From Patiria miniata (lineage: Eukaryota > Echinodermata > Asteroidea > Valvatida > Asterinidae), in contig NW_024037047.1 in assembly GCF_015706575.1 (NCBI RefSeq), positions 1,864,632 to 1,928,631 on the forward strand: DNA of 64,000 bases, given 5' to 3'. Under the pieces are notes generated by a model. That model did not search any database, was not told the origin of the DNA, and saw only the letters and a list, made by a program, of their open reading frames with translations. Below, one piece after another: positions 30,246-43,401 of the stretch. Position numbers and translations under genes: made by a program. How positions within the stretch are numbered: the first letter of the stretch is position 1; the number at the start of each line of letters is the position of its first letter.

Positions 30246-31289
30246 TGGGGCAACACAGAAGAGCCGTGGCAAAATCAAAAAGCGGGGATGGGTCGAAGGG
30301 GTTGGGTTGGGGACGGGAACATCATTAGATGTTGACACATTAAAACCATTTATTTACGTGCTAATGTTCAATAAGTGATGTGTGTAATTTCTATGCACGT
30401 AGTGCATGTCTGTTTGTTGTTAAGTTGTTTGCTGGAGTGTTGGGGTTGTTTGTTAGTTTGTTGTGGGTTGTTTTTTTGGGGGGTAGGGTCGTGTTGTGTA
30501 GGTGATCTAAATGGCTTGTGTTAACATTTTACCTATTTGTTATCTTTTAAAATCGTATTTTTTCCCGAACTTTTTGTGTGCATGAACTTTGAGCTTTTTT
30601 TGTAAATATTGTAATTGTCACCATTTATGCTTTTTGTCTGCAATATATTTTGTTTGTAATAAACTAGTATAAGAATAAAGCCGCGTGAAATAAGGTCATT
30701 TACGAGCGTATCCAGTCCGATGTATACATGTATTTTATTTCCAGTCTCTATTTTTTCTTCTCGTTTCCTCTTTCGTTCACCCAATTTTTTTTCTCTTTCG
30801 TTTAAGTTTCTTTGGGGAATGGCAAACTAGGGGGGGGGGGGACAATGGAAGACTTTGGCAGGTTCTTTCAATTCAAGCTAGTGTGCGCCATGCAAATATG
30901 GAAAAGGGACCGGTCTGTCTGCTGCCAACAACGTCTCAAAAGTATCCTAACTGTAGCTGGGATGTCTTGCCTAAACTAAATTCGCATCTATCATAGTCCA
31001 TGGCAACTATCGGATACAATAGGAGCCTGAAGTAAGCTTCGGGAATCCAAAGCTCTCTGTCTTTACATCCATATCGGAAATTAGGCACTCATTTAAGTTG
31101 CTTACTCTACATGATTAAACGATATCAATACATTTACTATATAAATGATACCTACCTTCATGATTATATGCATGATTTCAAACTCAAATACAAATAATAA
31201 TATGATAATACAATTGCATAGTAATTCATACTTCCTAACACAATGCGACAATAATACCTATACACTGTATTCCATGTACATGAGTACAG

Positions 31290-32566
31290 AACAGGTTCAT
31301 TTTTGATTGTCATATTTCACTTTTGCTTATTTTGAGAAATTAAAGCTAAGTAATGGCAGTTTCAGCCAAAAAATATGTTGCAAAATGGAATATCAAGCTG
31401 TAATCACCAGATTACTACAAACTCGAGCAATCTTTTCATCATTTCAAATATTTTTTATTGATGCTCCATCCCTCAAAATCATACATTGCATATAAGTTTT
31501 CAAACCTTAATGCATGATATGCGTACCATTGATCCTATGAAAAAAATAACAAATAAAAAAATTAAAAAGGAAGCTTCATATTACAAAAACCTGCTTGGTT
31601 GTGTGTTTTTCGGGTGACTTTAAGCAGCGTGTTTTTTTTTTACTTTCTATCCACTCGATTAATTCGTTACGTTGCTACAAAATCTCAAAATGTGAGGCTA
31701 TATATTCATATTTTAAAATTTTAAAAAGAAGAGCATCAATATAGGATTTACATGGCGTTCCATGTAAAAATCCTAAAACAACGCATAACATTATTACCTT
31801 CGATGAATTTTCTATAGTTGATGCTTACTTATAGATGTTTTTTTGCTTCCATTTCCCATTGCTCACTTTTGGAGCACTGATTACGACATTTGAGAAGATT
31901 AGTTCATATGGCACCATAAATGATGGATTTCTAAATATCACCGTTGTAAAATGTTCTATCCAAAACAGGTTGGTTGAGAAAGCTGAGGGATACAATGTTG
32001 TATTTATACAAATACTTGAATAATAATGCAGGAAAAAGATAATATTGATAATGATAATATTGCAGTTTCAGCCGGACCGAAATAAAGTACAGTTGTGTTG
32101 CGAATTGACCACGTTTCTATATAATCTCAATTTATGAATTATGCAATCAAATGAAATTCTCAATGTATGCAAACTTATTAAGGATATGATTTTCCGTCAA
32201 AATGTTACCGATTATATGTTTTTCAAAACCTAACACTGAAGAATTTACAATCTTTAATCCAATGTGTTATGCATCTTTTTGTATTTTCTGGTGACAATGA
32301 CTTGAAATTAAATTTTAATGCAACAATTTCAATTTGTTTTACCAACTTGAGGTGAGTTTTTCAGATAACTGGAAAAACATGCTCTGATTTTCAAAAATTA
32401 TCGACATCTTTCAAAAAAGTACCCTAATATTCTATTTTTGTAATGATTTTTTTTTATATTTTGAGAAATTATAGCTTACAAAGTTCGTCAAAACGGCAAT
32501 ATTATAAGTAGTTATTTTCCACTTTGAGGTGATTTATGAAAAATGATAGTCAAAAATGAACCTGTT
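31290..32566. mobile_element. TIR element with ACAG flanking duplication
   Basis: Starts AACAGGTTCATTTTTGA at 31290 and ends with the inverted copy TCAAAAATGAACCTGTT at 32566. The similarity continues imperfectly to about 32 bp. ACAG stands immediately outside on both sides (31286-31289, 32567-32570), consistent with a 4-bp target duplication. The interior is AT-rich with no long ORF. It is a non-autonomous DNA transposon; family unknown. Confidence 0.7.
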
Positions 32567-32914
32567 ACAGATAATTAGATTTTTTGAGCATTACAATCTG
32601 ATCTCGAAATGATGTCACTTAACAACATACACAATGATCAAATTCACATTATAACTCAAACTTGTTTTTTGCTTTAAACAAATACTAAAAAATACACGAA
32701 ACTATTACTTCAACTCTTCTGAAAGAAGCCAATTGACAAGAATACAATGTAACCTAGGTACGGATGATAATAAAACAAATATCACAAAGTCCAGCTGTCT
32801 ACCACTTATCATTTACCGGTACGCATTGAACCCCTTTAAATACAATGAACTACATATGTGTGCCTGCCTCCATGGTTGAACGGAAATTTGCAAAGGAAAA
32901 ACAAACACAAATCG

Positions 32915-33035
32915 ACCGACCGACCGACTGGCTGACTGACTGACCGACTCCCCGACTCCCAAGCATACAGACTGGTATACAGACTGATAGACGACTCCCT
33001 GATTGACAAGACTGACTGACTGACCGCTGCATGAC
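32915..33035. repeat. (GACC/GACT)n microsatellite
   Basis: CGACCGACCGACCGACTGGC and related GACT and AGACTG words in irregular array. Confidence 0.9.
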
Positions 33036-33044
33036 TGTCGTATT

Positions 33045-34090
33045 TCAATATGACTTCGTATCCATCATGCAAAATGGGTTTAACTTTTGTGTAGACTTTA
33101 TAACTTTTACCCGCTCTGAGGCCAGCATTATACTAGACCCGTGAATATGACTTCGTATCCATCATGCTAAATCGGTTTAATTTCTGTGTAGACTTCATAG
33201 CTTGTACCCACTCTGAGACCAGCATCATACTAGACCCGTGAGTTTTGGCACATTGCCAAAGGTTATAGTTACAATAAACAGACTCTAATTCCCAGGTGAG
33301 TCACTCAAGAAAAATCCTTACTGAATAATTAGAAACAACGAGACAACCGAACTACTTGAACTACTGCACATGCATATACCAGTCTAAAAAAAAAAATTAT
33401 TAGGGACTTTCCGTCGTCGTGCGATTTTGAAACCAGACAGATTTCATGGGCAGTTGCTAAGGAGCGCAAAGGGGTCAATCTATACAGACAACGATTGCAC
33501 TCTTGGACGACCCACGCACATAACCCAGAGCTGCTGTGCTTTTGCATATTTTGTCATGTTGGGCCCACTTGACGGTTTAGAAATTTTGTTGAAAAGAATA
33601 AACCTGTCTGTAAAGTAGGATTATTTTTCTTTGCGCTGTAAGAACTAAAAACCCTGGGGAACCATGAAGTGACATACAGTACATAAATTCATGCCACTGA
33701 GAAAGGAGATCCACATTTTCTTTTACGTTATATAAGTACCAAACGAATATGCAATGCAATGCAATTCAGCACTGTAACCTACTCCACTAGGGAAAAGGTT
33801 AATTCTTCAATTATTCTCAATTACGCAACTTGTACCAGTTTTTAATGTGATAGACACGCATAATTTGACTAGTTTAATTGGAATAGTTGGAAGTCACAGA
33901 CAAGACATTGGATTTATTAAAAAATCTGAAAGAAATTGGTGTGGATTTGTTGTTGTGTACACTTTAAAAATATTGAATGTAAACTGATGAATATTTACTC
34001 GAGTATATAAGTAGTACATGTACTGTGGATGATGTGATGTTGGTTTTAATCCTGTCCAAAATGTTCAATTGCATAACTTGGTTTTAGGTT
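33045..34090. repeat. Dispersed repeat D, long copy 2, with tandem start
   Basis: Second copy of the repeat described at 28885-30245. Its first part (ATATGACTTCGTATCCATCATGC plus TGTGTAGACTT) occurs twice in tandem at about 33047-33130 and 33146-33228. From 34100 to 35250 I see no feature. Confidence 0.7.
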
Positions 34091-35261
34091 TTAGCCAATA
34101 AATTTGACGACGCATCAAAATGATAAATGAAATGATAAAATACGGTTGTCCACTTTCGACGCTCCATATCTAATAATGCTTAGTCGGGACTTTCTGATGT
34201 GAGATTTCAAAATCAGACTATGTTGAGAAATAACAATGATCGATTGGTATGGACAGCTAATGCAAACAAAGAATGACTAAGCCTTTGTTGACCTTGAAGT
34301 ATTTAAGTAAAAAAAACACGTTTCCATGATTACATGTCAGCTTATAATTAAAGGGAAGTTGCAACATTTGAAAACATAAAAAATGAAATGATCAAATTAT
34401 CACGAAATATCTCACTGAATTGTTGGGGAATGACAGCCTAAAGCATCCTTTAAGGTTCCGGCTCCTGGTGTGCTGACGACCAGCGTTGGAGAAAGCTGGC
34501 TTTTTTCAAAAAGTGCTCCTTTTTTTCATATTAAGTGCGTCTGTGTTTTCTCTGCAATTGTTTACACACCTGTGAAGACTGCAAGCCTGCTAGACTGATT
34601 CTCATGATCTAACAATTCCCCAAAGTCTATAAATTGCGCCGGTTCATCTTAAGTGGCGACGGGGAACCAGACTACAAGAATATGATTGGTTTTCTTGGTT
34701 TTTCCTGCATCTACGAACCCAAAACATGAAACAAGTCAGTATAACAATATTTGCTATACATACTAATCCTCCAAATCCATTTATTTCTGAAAATTGTAGC
34801 AAAGGCAAATGTTGTACATTCTCTTTAAAAGACCGCACTCAAACAAAGCTGGAAGTGGGTCACCAACAACTTTCTTAACTTTTCTGACGGAAATTCATCT
34901 CAATAATTGATCAATTTTTACCCGAATTAACCAACAATTAATGCATTTTTATATCAATGTTACATCACTGCCCAACAGTGTTTCACCCAACCACAGCGTG
35001 TAGGCCTATACTGCCTGCATGGCTACAATCACAGTCACCCGCATGCATGACAACAATATAAAACAGGAGTCAGTTTCTATGGGCCTTAAGAGGAAGCCGT
35101 TTTGGTCGTGTTCCCTAAATGTATTATATTATTCGTGATTTGTTGAATGGGATGGTGCCCGACTCTTTATGCATTCTAGCCTCACCGTTGTTTTTTCGTG
35201 TGTTAATGTGGCTTAAAAATAAGGACCTGATTAATCACAAATTGTAATTATTTATCAGAGC

Positions 35262-35564
35262 CATGGGTTTTGCGGGGGGGGGGGGGGGGGGAAGGGGGGT
35301 CCCCCCCCCCGAAGAGCAAAAATACCCTCCCCCCCAAAAAAAAAGGTAGGGAAAAAATAGGGAAAGAAAGTAAAGAAAAAGAGGTGCAAAGTCATAGTGG
35401 TGTAAATTTAATGGGTTGGCGGGGGCGGGGGGGGGGCAAAATGTCCCCGCCCCTCCCCCCCCCCCTCTTAAACTGATACATCGAGAATACGTTACGAAAT
35501 ACAAAAATTGTTTGGAAAACAATATGTTTTGGCCCCTCTATAATAATTCCTGGCGACGCCCATG
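35262..35564. mobile_element. hAT-like MITE with 8-bp target duplication
   Basis: ATCAGAGC stands on both sides (35254-35261 and 35565-35572). The ends are CATGGGTTTTGCGG and, inverted, CATGGGCGTCGCCAGG. An 8-bp duplication and a (CA)TGGCG-CGCCAGG type end fit hAT elements. The 303-bp interior is dominated by G and C runs (35273-35310, 35418-35466). No coding capacity. Confidence 0.75.
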
Positions 35565-36582
35565 ATCAGAGCAGACTGGTATTTATTTTCAATTGTGGCA
35601 TTGCTTTCATTTCTCTTCGCAAGTTCCAAACATGAAGATTTTAACTCGCTTTCAATTTAATATGGCTGACTCCTGGATAAAGCCCATAAACCGCAATAGA
35701 TCAATTGTGCAATTGCACTTGCTAACTGTACATGATTTGATAATACAATTCGTGGTCGGTACTGAAAAAAACCCCTAACTTTCCATGACTTCGTGATTGA
35801 AATACACATGATCAAAGCTGATTAACACTGCCCATTAATTTCTACGAACTAACATACTGTCTAAATAGTACATGTAGGTCTATGCTCTCCTTTAATGAGT
35901 ATAAAATACTACATAGGATTTAAGAACTCAAAATAACACACGATCAAAATCACAAATAACCTTACATACATTATTCTGTGTTAGCATATGTAGGCCCTAT
36001 CTACGCCAAACAAAATCAAAATTTCAAATTGAATTGAAATATACAACAGCATTTTTAAGCGTTATTATCATTATCAATTTTAATCGAAAAATTACATTAC
36101 TAAAAGCAGCCAATTTACAAACGAAATCACACAACGTAATCAATACCAGGAGGCATATCACGTTAGATTCAGGTTAGATTGTCCTTTTTGCTGAAAAAAA
36201 AACCACCATGTTCATAATTTGAACTCTTTGATTGATCGTTTTCCCCTTGAGACCTGATCACCTTTTTGTTTATAATCTGATTCTTTTCATTTCGTGTAAA
36301 ATCCCAGCAAAAAAAAAGGATTGGTTTCTTAAACAGTTTCCTAGTTTTGAGTAAAATGATTTTTTTTGATTTTCTTCAGCCAGTCATAATCAACACGCGT
36401 TATGTTTTACCACTATCAGAAAAAAAAATGCAACATGACAATTCCAGTAGGCCTTTGTTAGTAAAACCTGCAGAGGCAACTATCTCAACACAAATGCATA
36501 ATTGTTTGACGACCCAGACATGGCGATCGTTTGGCTTGTTTGAATGTTTGGAAAAGATAGAATGTAATGGATATGAACAAAC

Positions 36583-37160
36583 CGTCGGTCGCACCACAAA
36601 CCGGCGTATCTCGACTTTTTGCCAAAATGAGTTTTGTCATTAACGTTATTATTTCATCAATGTGCTCATTCTCAGAAGGTTTTATTCCGATATGAGTTCT
36701 AATTAACCAAGAACGCTAATTTGACTGTGCGGCAAATCTCAAAAAAAAAATATAAAAAAAAAGTGCTGCACCACGGAGTGGCGTATTGCGATACGCCGCT
36801 TTACACGCAAATTCCCATAGTGCTATGATGTCACCGTTTAGCGTTTCACGAAACCGACGTATCTCCGTATCGGGCATACGGCCACTATTACGCGCGTTGT
36901 ATGACATACGATAATCACGATCTGTTTCTCGAAGTGGCGACTATCCTGGGAACTAAATTTCTTAAAAACTAAGCATCTCAGATGCACACGGATTGCAAAC
37001 AATAAACTTTAATCTATAATTTACTAGCAAAAATGAAACAGTTTGAATTCTTGCACAGGGAGTGTATGGGATGAGCCTACAAACTATTGACCAACTTTAA
37101 ATCGGTTTTTCTCAAAAAACACACAAAAATGCAATACGTTGGTTTGTGGTGCAACCGACG
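36583..37160. mobile_element. TIR element candidate, about 580 bp
   Basis: GTCGGTCGCACCACAAACC at about 36584 and GGTTTGTGGTGCAACCGAC at about 37139 are inverted copies with one mismatch. Inward similarity continues (GGCGTAT...TTTTTG). No target duplication is clear. From 35573 to 36580 nothing is recognised. Confidence 0.55.
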
Positions 37161-37528
37161 AAACTTATGTGTAAATTCAAACATTGTGCTCCCCAAATTA
37201 ATTTGAAGTAGTTTTTAGTGCCACGACACACCACGCTTTTACGTGACAATAATGTTTATGAATAAAAGTTGACATATTTTTGTTTTTAAGTAGAACAACT
37301 ACTTCATGCCGAAAGGCTGCCAAAGTTTTATCACCGCACTATATTTGTCAGAATTCAAACATTTCCACAACAGTATTAAAAATTCAGCTCTACCTTGCTC
37401 AGCAACACAAATACAAGCTTTGATTCATTTCTAAACAAAAATGTAATAACTTTGCAAAACAAAGGGGTACAAACATACCATCAGACGAAAGTGTGTTGAC
37501 ACCAAAGCCATTTTGTCGTTACTTTGGT

Positions 37529-38123
37529 CTAATTTACCATGTGAGATCTAATATCATCAAGAAGGGTGCGGATTTCCTCTTCAGAAGGGCCTTTAATTGC
37601 TTGAACGACATTGTGAAGTGCATCCACCACTTTACTGAGCTGCCTACGCTGGTAGATGACGGCAGGGGCAATGACTTCCTCGAAATTTGGTGGGATCTCC
37701 ACGACAGACAGATCAGCCACAGGAGATCTCACGCGATGGCGAAGCTCGGGATCTGCTGCCAAGTCGAACAAAAGGTGCGACGAACGTTCGATTCTAAAGG
37801 CACTAGGACGGTTGACGTCACTTGTACCAAATGCCTTCATCTCTCTGACCAGCGGAATTCAGCTCTGTCAATGCGCGTTGATAATTTTGGGTTGCCTTGT
37901 TATCTTCTTTTGAAATGTCCTTGGCGCGTGTTTGTGCATGCCATTCAGCTACAAGCGGAATAAAGGATGCGGCTAAACCCCAGGCTCCCGTGGCTATAAG
38001 ACCACCAGCTAACAGGGTAGAACCCGCCTTAAGAAGGGACGCTCCAAGTGACGTTCCACCAGAAAGGGGCGCTGTTGCTAATCCACCAACGATAAGACCA
38101 GCAGTTATTAGCCCTGCAGCCAC
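37529..38123 (-). CDS. Apolipoprotein-L-like membrane-hairpin exon
   Basis: Starts in phase 0 after GTTAG with VAAGLITAGLIVGGLATAPL, SGGTSLGASLLKAGSTLLAG and GLIATGAWGLAASFIPLVAE, followed by WHAQTRAKDI. Together with DRGRNLAK at the end of the previous exon this matches the ApoL family: a basic 'hinge', a Gly-rich hydrophobic hairpin with the APxxxGGxSL turn, then W..Q...D. A charged tail with FEEVIAPA and coiled-coil spacing follows after the frame break at 37841-37860, ending at 37529. Confidence 0.75.
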
Positions 38124-40146
38124 CTAACATACCCAAAATAAACATGTCAGAATAGCTGAGGATGAAGTTTGGGTGCCTCCGATACAATACGAAAATAACA
38201 TATTCATTAGAGAACTGAGTACACGAAAATAATCAGTCCAAATCTGAATGGATTAAGATCAAATACTACACAAAGAACTTGGCTTCTGTCTCATTTATAA
38301 GAATTGATGTTAAATGATTACCTTCGCAAGGTTTCTTCCTCTGTCAGCTTCCTTAACCTTGATTGCCAAACTCTCCAGGATTGATATTGTCTTTTCACGA
38401 GCACCAACGTACTCTCCTGCTGCCTTTTCAAAAGCATCCCATTTCTGAGAGAACTTTTTTTTAGGCTTTCTACATAAATAAGAAAACCAAATCGAGTACA
38501 CATTAGCCTAAAGATTCTGTCTAGTTAATTTTCCTTCTTTTCAAAAGATGTCTCACTCAACATTGATTTTATCATGATTTATGTCAAACGGACCGTTTTC
38601 GTGTAATTGAAATTAAATTAAAAGAAAACGTTTTTAGAAACATTTTTAAAGAATACAAGTTTTATGCATCGTCTTAGTAATACGATTCCAATGGTAATTT
38701 GTCTCTATGGGATTGCGTACCTTTTTTAAATCTTGCATCTTCAAGGATTTCTAGAGCCCTGCGGTAATCTTCTTCCGAAATCTTAATTTCACCAATCCCC
38801 AATTCTCTTCCAAGACGCTCCTGAATTTCTCCGCTGGAGTACTTCTCCCAGAACTTCGTCAGCCCCTCGACGCTTCTGAAACCGAGCAGAAGCTTCATAC
38901 ATCCTTCCACCACATCAGTGAGGATGGCGTCGCAATCGTTGAGTAACTGTACTATGTCCTCTGGCAGGCTGTTTTCTCTTATCTTTTTCTTAATTTTCTC
39001 ACGAACATGTCTTCCCGAATTGCTCCAGCATTTAATTGGCAGTACTGTTAAATGAAGTACAATTTCAGAAATTTCAATGTTAACTTTGCTAACATGCCTT
39101 GAAATAATCCGCAATGTCTTTCCTCTAAGCTATTATGAATTCTAGAACTAGATTGAAAACTTCATTGACATTCAAAACCAGAGAACTATAAAACCAACAA
39201 AACTTACTCGTAATATTGGTGTTTTCTGAGTCTTTAACTAAAATGCTGTTTTGGAGATAAATGTAATCAGCCCTCACTACTGCCTTTTCTCCTTCCTTTT
39301 TCTGCTCCTCTGTGAGACCTATTTTTTTTTCAAGAAGATAAAGCATTTTGTCACATTATTGGAACATATACAGAAAAAGCCATAAAATAATCGCTCAGTG
39401 TGCTTTTTCCACAGTAACTCGATTGGTTTTGTTACCTCTACAGTAACACGGTTTGTATTGGTACCCTATGAAATAAAAGCTTATTGTTTTTTTTTATGAC
39501 AGAAGGTCCCTTCAAGTTCACTGCGACTTAATCACTAAATGTAACGAAAGAGAATGGTTTGGCAAGAGGTTTATGAACATAAAAGCAACTCAATTTAAAA
39601 CAAAAACATGTTTAGCATAAAAAAGTGAAACTTTCTCTGAGCCTTAAAACCAATACCACGCAATTAGACTGGCATTTTACATTTTGTAAAAACAATGTGC
39701 CGAATTATCAACCTGAAATCCATTTAACGAAAAATGATGTAACCACCTTCTCTCTCACTAGCACATCCCACTCAAATGAAAGCTCGAGTAGCTCCCTTTA
39801 ATTTGATTCCACATTCGATTTGTGATGCTTGTAGTTCTGAAGATTTTGTAAATTTTCCTATTCTCTGCTGTGTCCACTTTCTCATGGAATTACCTCTGTA
39901 TTCAAATCAAAAGCTATGTAAGCCTAGGCTAAAAATGAACATGAACACTGCAGTAATTGGTTTTCTGTCAGGTGCGATACATAGCGTTGAATGTAGGCCT
40001 ACATGTTGTGCTGTCTACTGTTTACACAATAGTGAAAGCACAACGAACATAAAATGTTATGCTATCGGAGCGACAATTATCAGTATTCAATCATCAAAAA
40101 GGATAATCATTAAGTTCATATACGTACCACTACCGCCAGAGGCCAT
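37529..40146 (-). CDS. TRADD-N domain / apolipoprotein-L-like membrane protein, five exons
   Basis: Exons on the minus strand: 40146-40128 (MASGGS), 39318-39208, 39044-38721 (TRADD-like N-terminal domain), 38469-38322 (coil) and 38123-37529 (ApoL-like membrane region and tail). Phases are 1,1,1,0 and all junctions are GT-AG, giving about 400 residues. In known families TRADD-N is the adaptor fold that binds TRAF proteins, and ApoL proteins insert in membranes; the combined role here is inference. Two frame breaks are visible: an 8-T run (38455-38462) is one base short for the coil frame, and near 37841-37860 the frame must shift to continue as LVREMKAFGTSDV. A paralogue lies 5 kb away on the same strand. 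Confidence 0.75.
38721..39044 (-). CDS. TRADD-like N-terminal domain exon
   Basis: Reads LPIKCWSNSGRHVREKIKKK, then NDCDAILTDVVEGCMKLLLG, FRSVEGLTKFWEKYSSGEIQ and ERLGRELG. The pattern GC(M)K(L)LL.F.S.E.L..FW..Y..G.I...L is the core strand-helix of the TRADD-N fold (compare the GSL.L.L.F.....L......G.L...L spacing in TRADD). The preceding exon (39208-39318, LTEEQKKEGEKAVVRADYIY) supplies the first strand. Phase 1 at both ends makes the domain a movable cassette. Confidence 0.7.
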
Positions 40147-40149
40147 TAT

Positions 40150-41640
40150 TGGCGACCTCGTAAGTCTTGAACTGTATGAGAAGATTTTAGCTAACGGAAA
40201 GAATGATGCAAATTTGCGACGTATTTTGCTGTATGTGTGCCAAGGCTGTCCCCAACTCTCAACTCTCCCTGGAGGCAGTACGACGTGCAATAATGTATTT
40301 TTTTTCAGCTCGATACCACGTGACAAATTAGACTGTACCGGGAAAATCCATTCATACAATATTGGTCAAAGTTGATAGAGCAGATGCGAAAAATGCGCGG
40401 GTTATTTGATTCAAACTGTGTTTTTAGTGTTCCAAGATCATGGAGATCACAACAAAGTTCATCTAGTTGAATAGGTCAGCGGTTTATTTGCCATAATTTT
40501 TTTCCGGGCATTCGTTCGGATATAAAGGGCCACTGACAGACTCCTGTGAATAATTCTACAATATTATTAAAGGGGAATTCCTAGACCAAACAATGACATT
40601 GATATATGGAACGACCTCATGACGATTGCGAAACATGTCCTTCTGTATAAAATCTGATATATCTGTGTTTCAAACAGTGAATTAAACCGTTTGCATTATT
40701 ATACTAACTACTAGCGGCGCCATGGTGGCACAACCTTAGGCGCAGATCCAGGGGGGGGGGCTGCTTTGACACCAAAATATGAATAAATAAAAAAAATAAT
40801 ATGGCAATTATAGTAATAACAATTACCTATATGTCTTCCTGTCCGCAACACTCGGACACAGTGGCGTAGCCAGCGGGGGTATAAGTAATTGCACACGCTT
40901 GTGTGATAGTGAGCATGACTGTGGAATATCAGCCCCCGCCTCTCCCCCCAGCCCCCCTCCCCTCCCGCCTCTCCCCAGCCCACCTCCACGCTTTTCGATT
41001 TTACGGAGACTAGTTGCAAACTTTTCAGCGCTGATTTGCTGATAAAAAGAATCTGACGGGTTTGACCCCCCTGCAAACATCCCCTGATCCTCACCTTAGC
41101 CCATATGACTACACGTAACCTAACACAAATGGTGGTAGGCAAACTGTGCTTTTCGCTGCATCTTGTATGCACGCCTTTAAGTTTGCATTCCACTAAACTT
41201 GACTTTCTCGAAATTTTAAAACAGCAACTAAATGATTGTCCCGATAATTGCTGGATTGAACCTGTTTGTCATACTAAATCTCCTATGTAGGAATATCAAC
41301 ACGGAACGTAAGTGTTGTGCCGCAATCATCACTGCACAGGGAATTTACCTGTGTCATGCCTAATTGCCTATTGTATATGTAGCATATATCGATCACAATA
41401 CTAAAGGGGTTATTCACTCTGAGTAATAGAATTACAAGTAGCATGTTGCCTGGCAGTCGCAGTACAATAGCTGTACACAAATAACGAATGCTTGTGAGAC
41501 TAACTGCTTGATGTGATGGATGAACTGTTCCAGTCCACAAAGCGAAGCCAAGTGGCATGGAACATTTCATTTATAATCGAATTTTTTTTCCATTGCACGA
41601 AGGTGAAACATTCGTTATATATTGTATTCAACGTTTAAAA
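40150..41640. other. No gene; short mobile-element-like ends
   Basis: Bases 40385-40440 repeat sequence near 128-190. GTGGCGTAGCCAGCGGGGG at about 40862 resembles the end of a widespread GGCGTAGCCAG-type element. A G-run is at about 40750. ORFs are G/C-run artefacts. Confidence 0.45.
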
Positions 41641-42960
41641 ACAACAATCCTCGTCATCTGATTGGTCGGAGCCGTCAAAAGTGTGACCGTGCAATGGAAG
41701 TTTTAGTTACCCAGGAATGGAAATTCTAATATTTTTTTGGCCGTGCAGCGTCACTGTACGTGCGTTGGGACGAGTGAAACACGACCAACGTCCCATCAAT
41801 CAAATGTTGATGATATGTTTAGGTGTTGTATAGATCTCTATAACAGCCAGTATATTCAAGTATCCGAACACAAGGTCAGCACACACGGCGTTTGAGATTT
41901 AAGATTTATCATCATATCTCCCTCATGCGTTACAGGTATCTTAGTGGGTATTCAGTGTTAATTTGGTTCAGTTAAAATGTATGAATGAACATTCGGTTTA
42001 CTCAGGCCTATCACAGCGATACAAAACCGTTCCCCTCTGACTCGCCTGATTTCATGTTGAAGTCAAATAGACCTATCTTTAAGGACATACTCTGTCACTG
42101 TCAGTCATTACCAACCGCATACACACAAAGGTTCGCTAATGCATTTCCCAGCAAAACAAAGGCATTGCCGTCTAAGATGGCTGATACGCATAAGGTCTAA
42201 TGTCGAGAATCTTGTAAATTAAGCAATGTTCAGAGCAAACAAACATATGGCAAATTAAAGTGTGTGGGGAAACGGTGCACTGCAAAAAAAGTAAAGTCCA
42301 AGTTCACAGCAGTGATATGACCACTGGTGTCAAATATGTACACCAATGGTCTTATGGTGTTTTAAACGCAAAAAATACAATCTCAATCAATTTTCATGGA
42401 GCACAAGCAACACATTCTGAAAAAAAAATATACCTGTTTTACTGAATAGAAAGTTCGTTCGTTTCAAGGGCATAACTACAAACAAAATCACCTGCACACT
42501 TTAATCAACTAAAAATGTATGTTAAACATGGAGAGAGGGCGCGCCACATAACTAGTGGTTACCACCACTGACAAAGCTTCAACCGGATGTTTCCTCACTA
42601 CGGAACAAAAGGAACAACCGCGTTTTTCGAGAAACAACCGAAGAAATACAATATGTATTAAATTAAGATTTCTCCAGTTATTTGTGATGATGTGTAATAT
42701 TTATAGAAAATTTATTTTCATGCGAACCGTCATTGATAAATAAAACCAAGACCAATACAAGTATATACCGCCGGTGTTAAATTTAACCTATAGTTTTTGT
42801 AGTGTTGAACCACCTTTACTTCAACCCAAGGATTTGATGTTGTAATACGAATCGAAATTACGATAGTATACTTTGAATAGAATGGCATCCGATAGGTTTA
42901 TTCACGTCTTACGATGGGAATTGTAAGCGAAAATAATATTCCATTTCTGTCCACCTTTTT
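41640..42960. other. No recognised feature
   Basis: Only short ORFs in mixed frames. CACTGCAAAAAAAGTAAAGT at about 42279 and CACTGCAAAAAAAGCACCAC at about 53829 share the CACTGCAAAAAAA word seen at ends of some DNA transposons, but no partner ends were found. Confidence 0.45.
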
Positions 42961-42961
42961 A

Positions 42962-43098
42962 ACACCACTTTTTACAATCTAAGAAAGTATTTAAAACTAA
43001 AATTTTACACCTTTTTTACAATCCAAGAAAGTATTTTGAAAATATAATTTTACACCTGTTTTTACAATCCAAGAAAGTATTTAAAAAATATAATTGTC
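42962..43098. repeat. Tandem repeat of about 55 bp, three copies
   Basis: TTTTTACAATC(C/T)AAGAAAGTATTT occurs at about 42970, 43014 and 43066 with AT-rich spacers containing ATTTTACACC. Confidence 0.85.
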
Positions 43099-43401
43099 GC
43101 ATCATTCTGTGTAAGTTAGCATTCTATCAGCTAACATTTTATTTGATTTCAAAGGTAAGCTTTCTCATTGATGTCCCCGTTTTTGGCGGACGATTGCGCT
43201 ACACATCTAAAATAAGCTTATTAGTTGCGTTTTATTCAAGTTAAATTGAGTTGTTGTTTCGAAAGACTTCAATGCCTGCAATTGGTATTACTGAAATTTC
43301 CCAATGCTAACTAAGCGTTTACAATAGTGCAATTTCAGGTATTATATCCTAAGACCCAAATATAAGTAAATATCATGCGAACCAGACAAGGTAATCCCCG
43401 T

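Noticed and set aside
35235..35522. ORFs on both strands rich in Gly or Pro
   Set aside because: Produced by G and C homopolymer runs inside the hAT-like MITE.
39776..40375. 199-codon plus-strand ORF
   Set aside because: It lies antisense to exon 1 of the TRADD-N/ApoL-like gene, has no recognisable domain and has AT-rich, irregular codon use.
40711..41193. 160-codon minus-strand ORF
   Set aside because: Driven by C-rich low-complexity sequence; no domain, no homologous copy, no splice signals.
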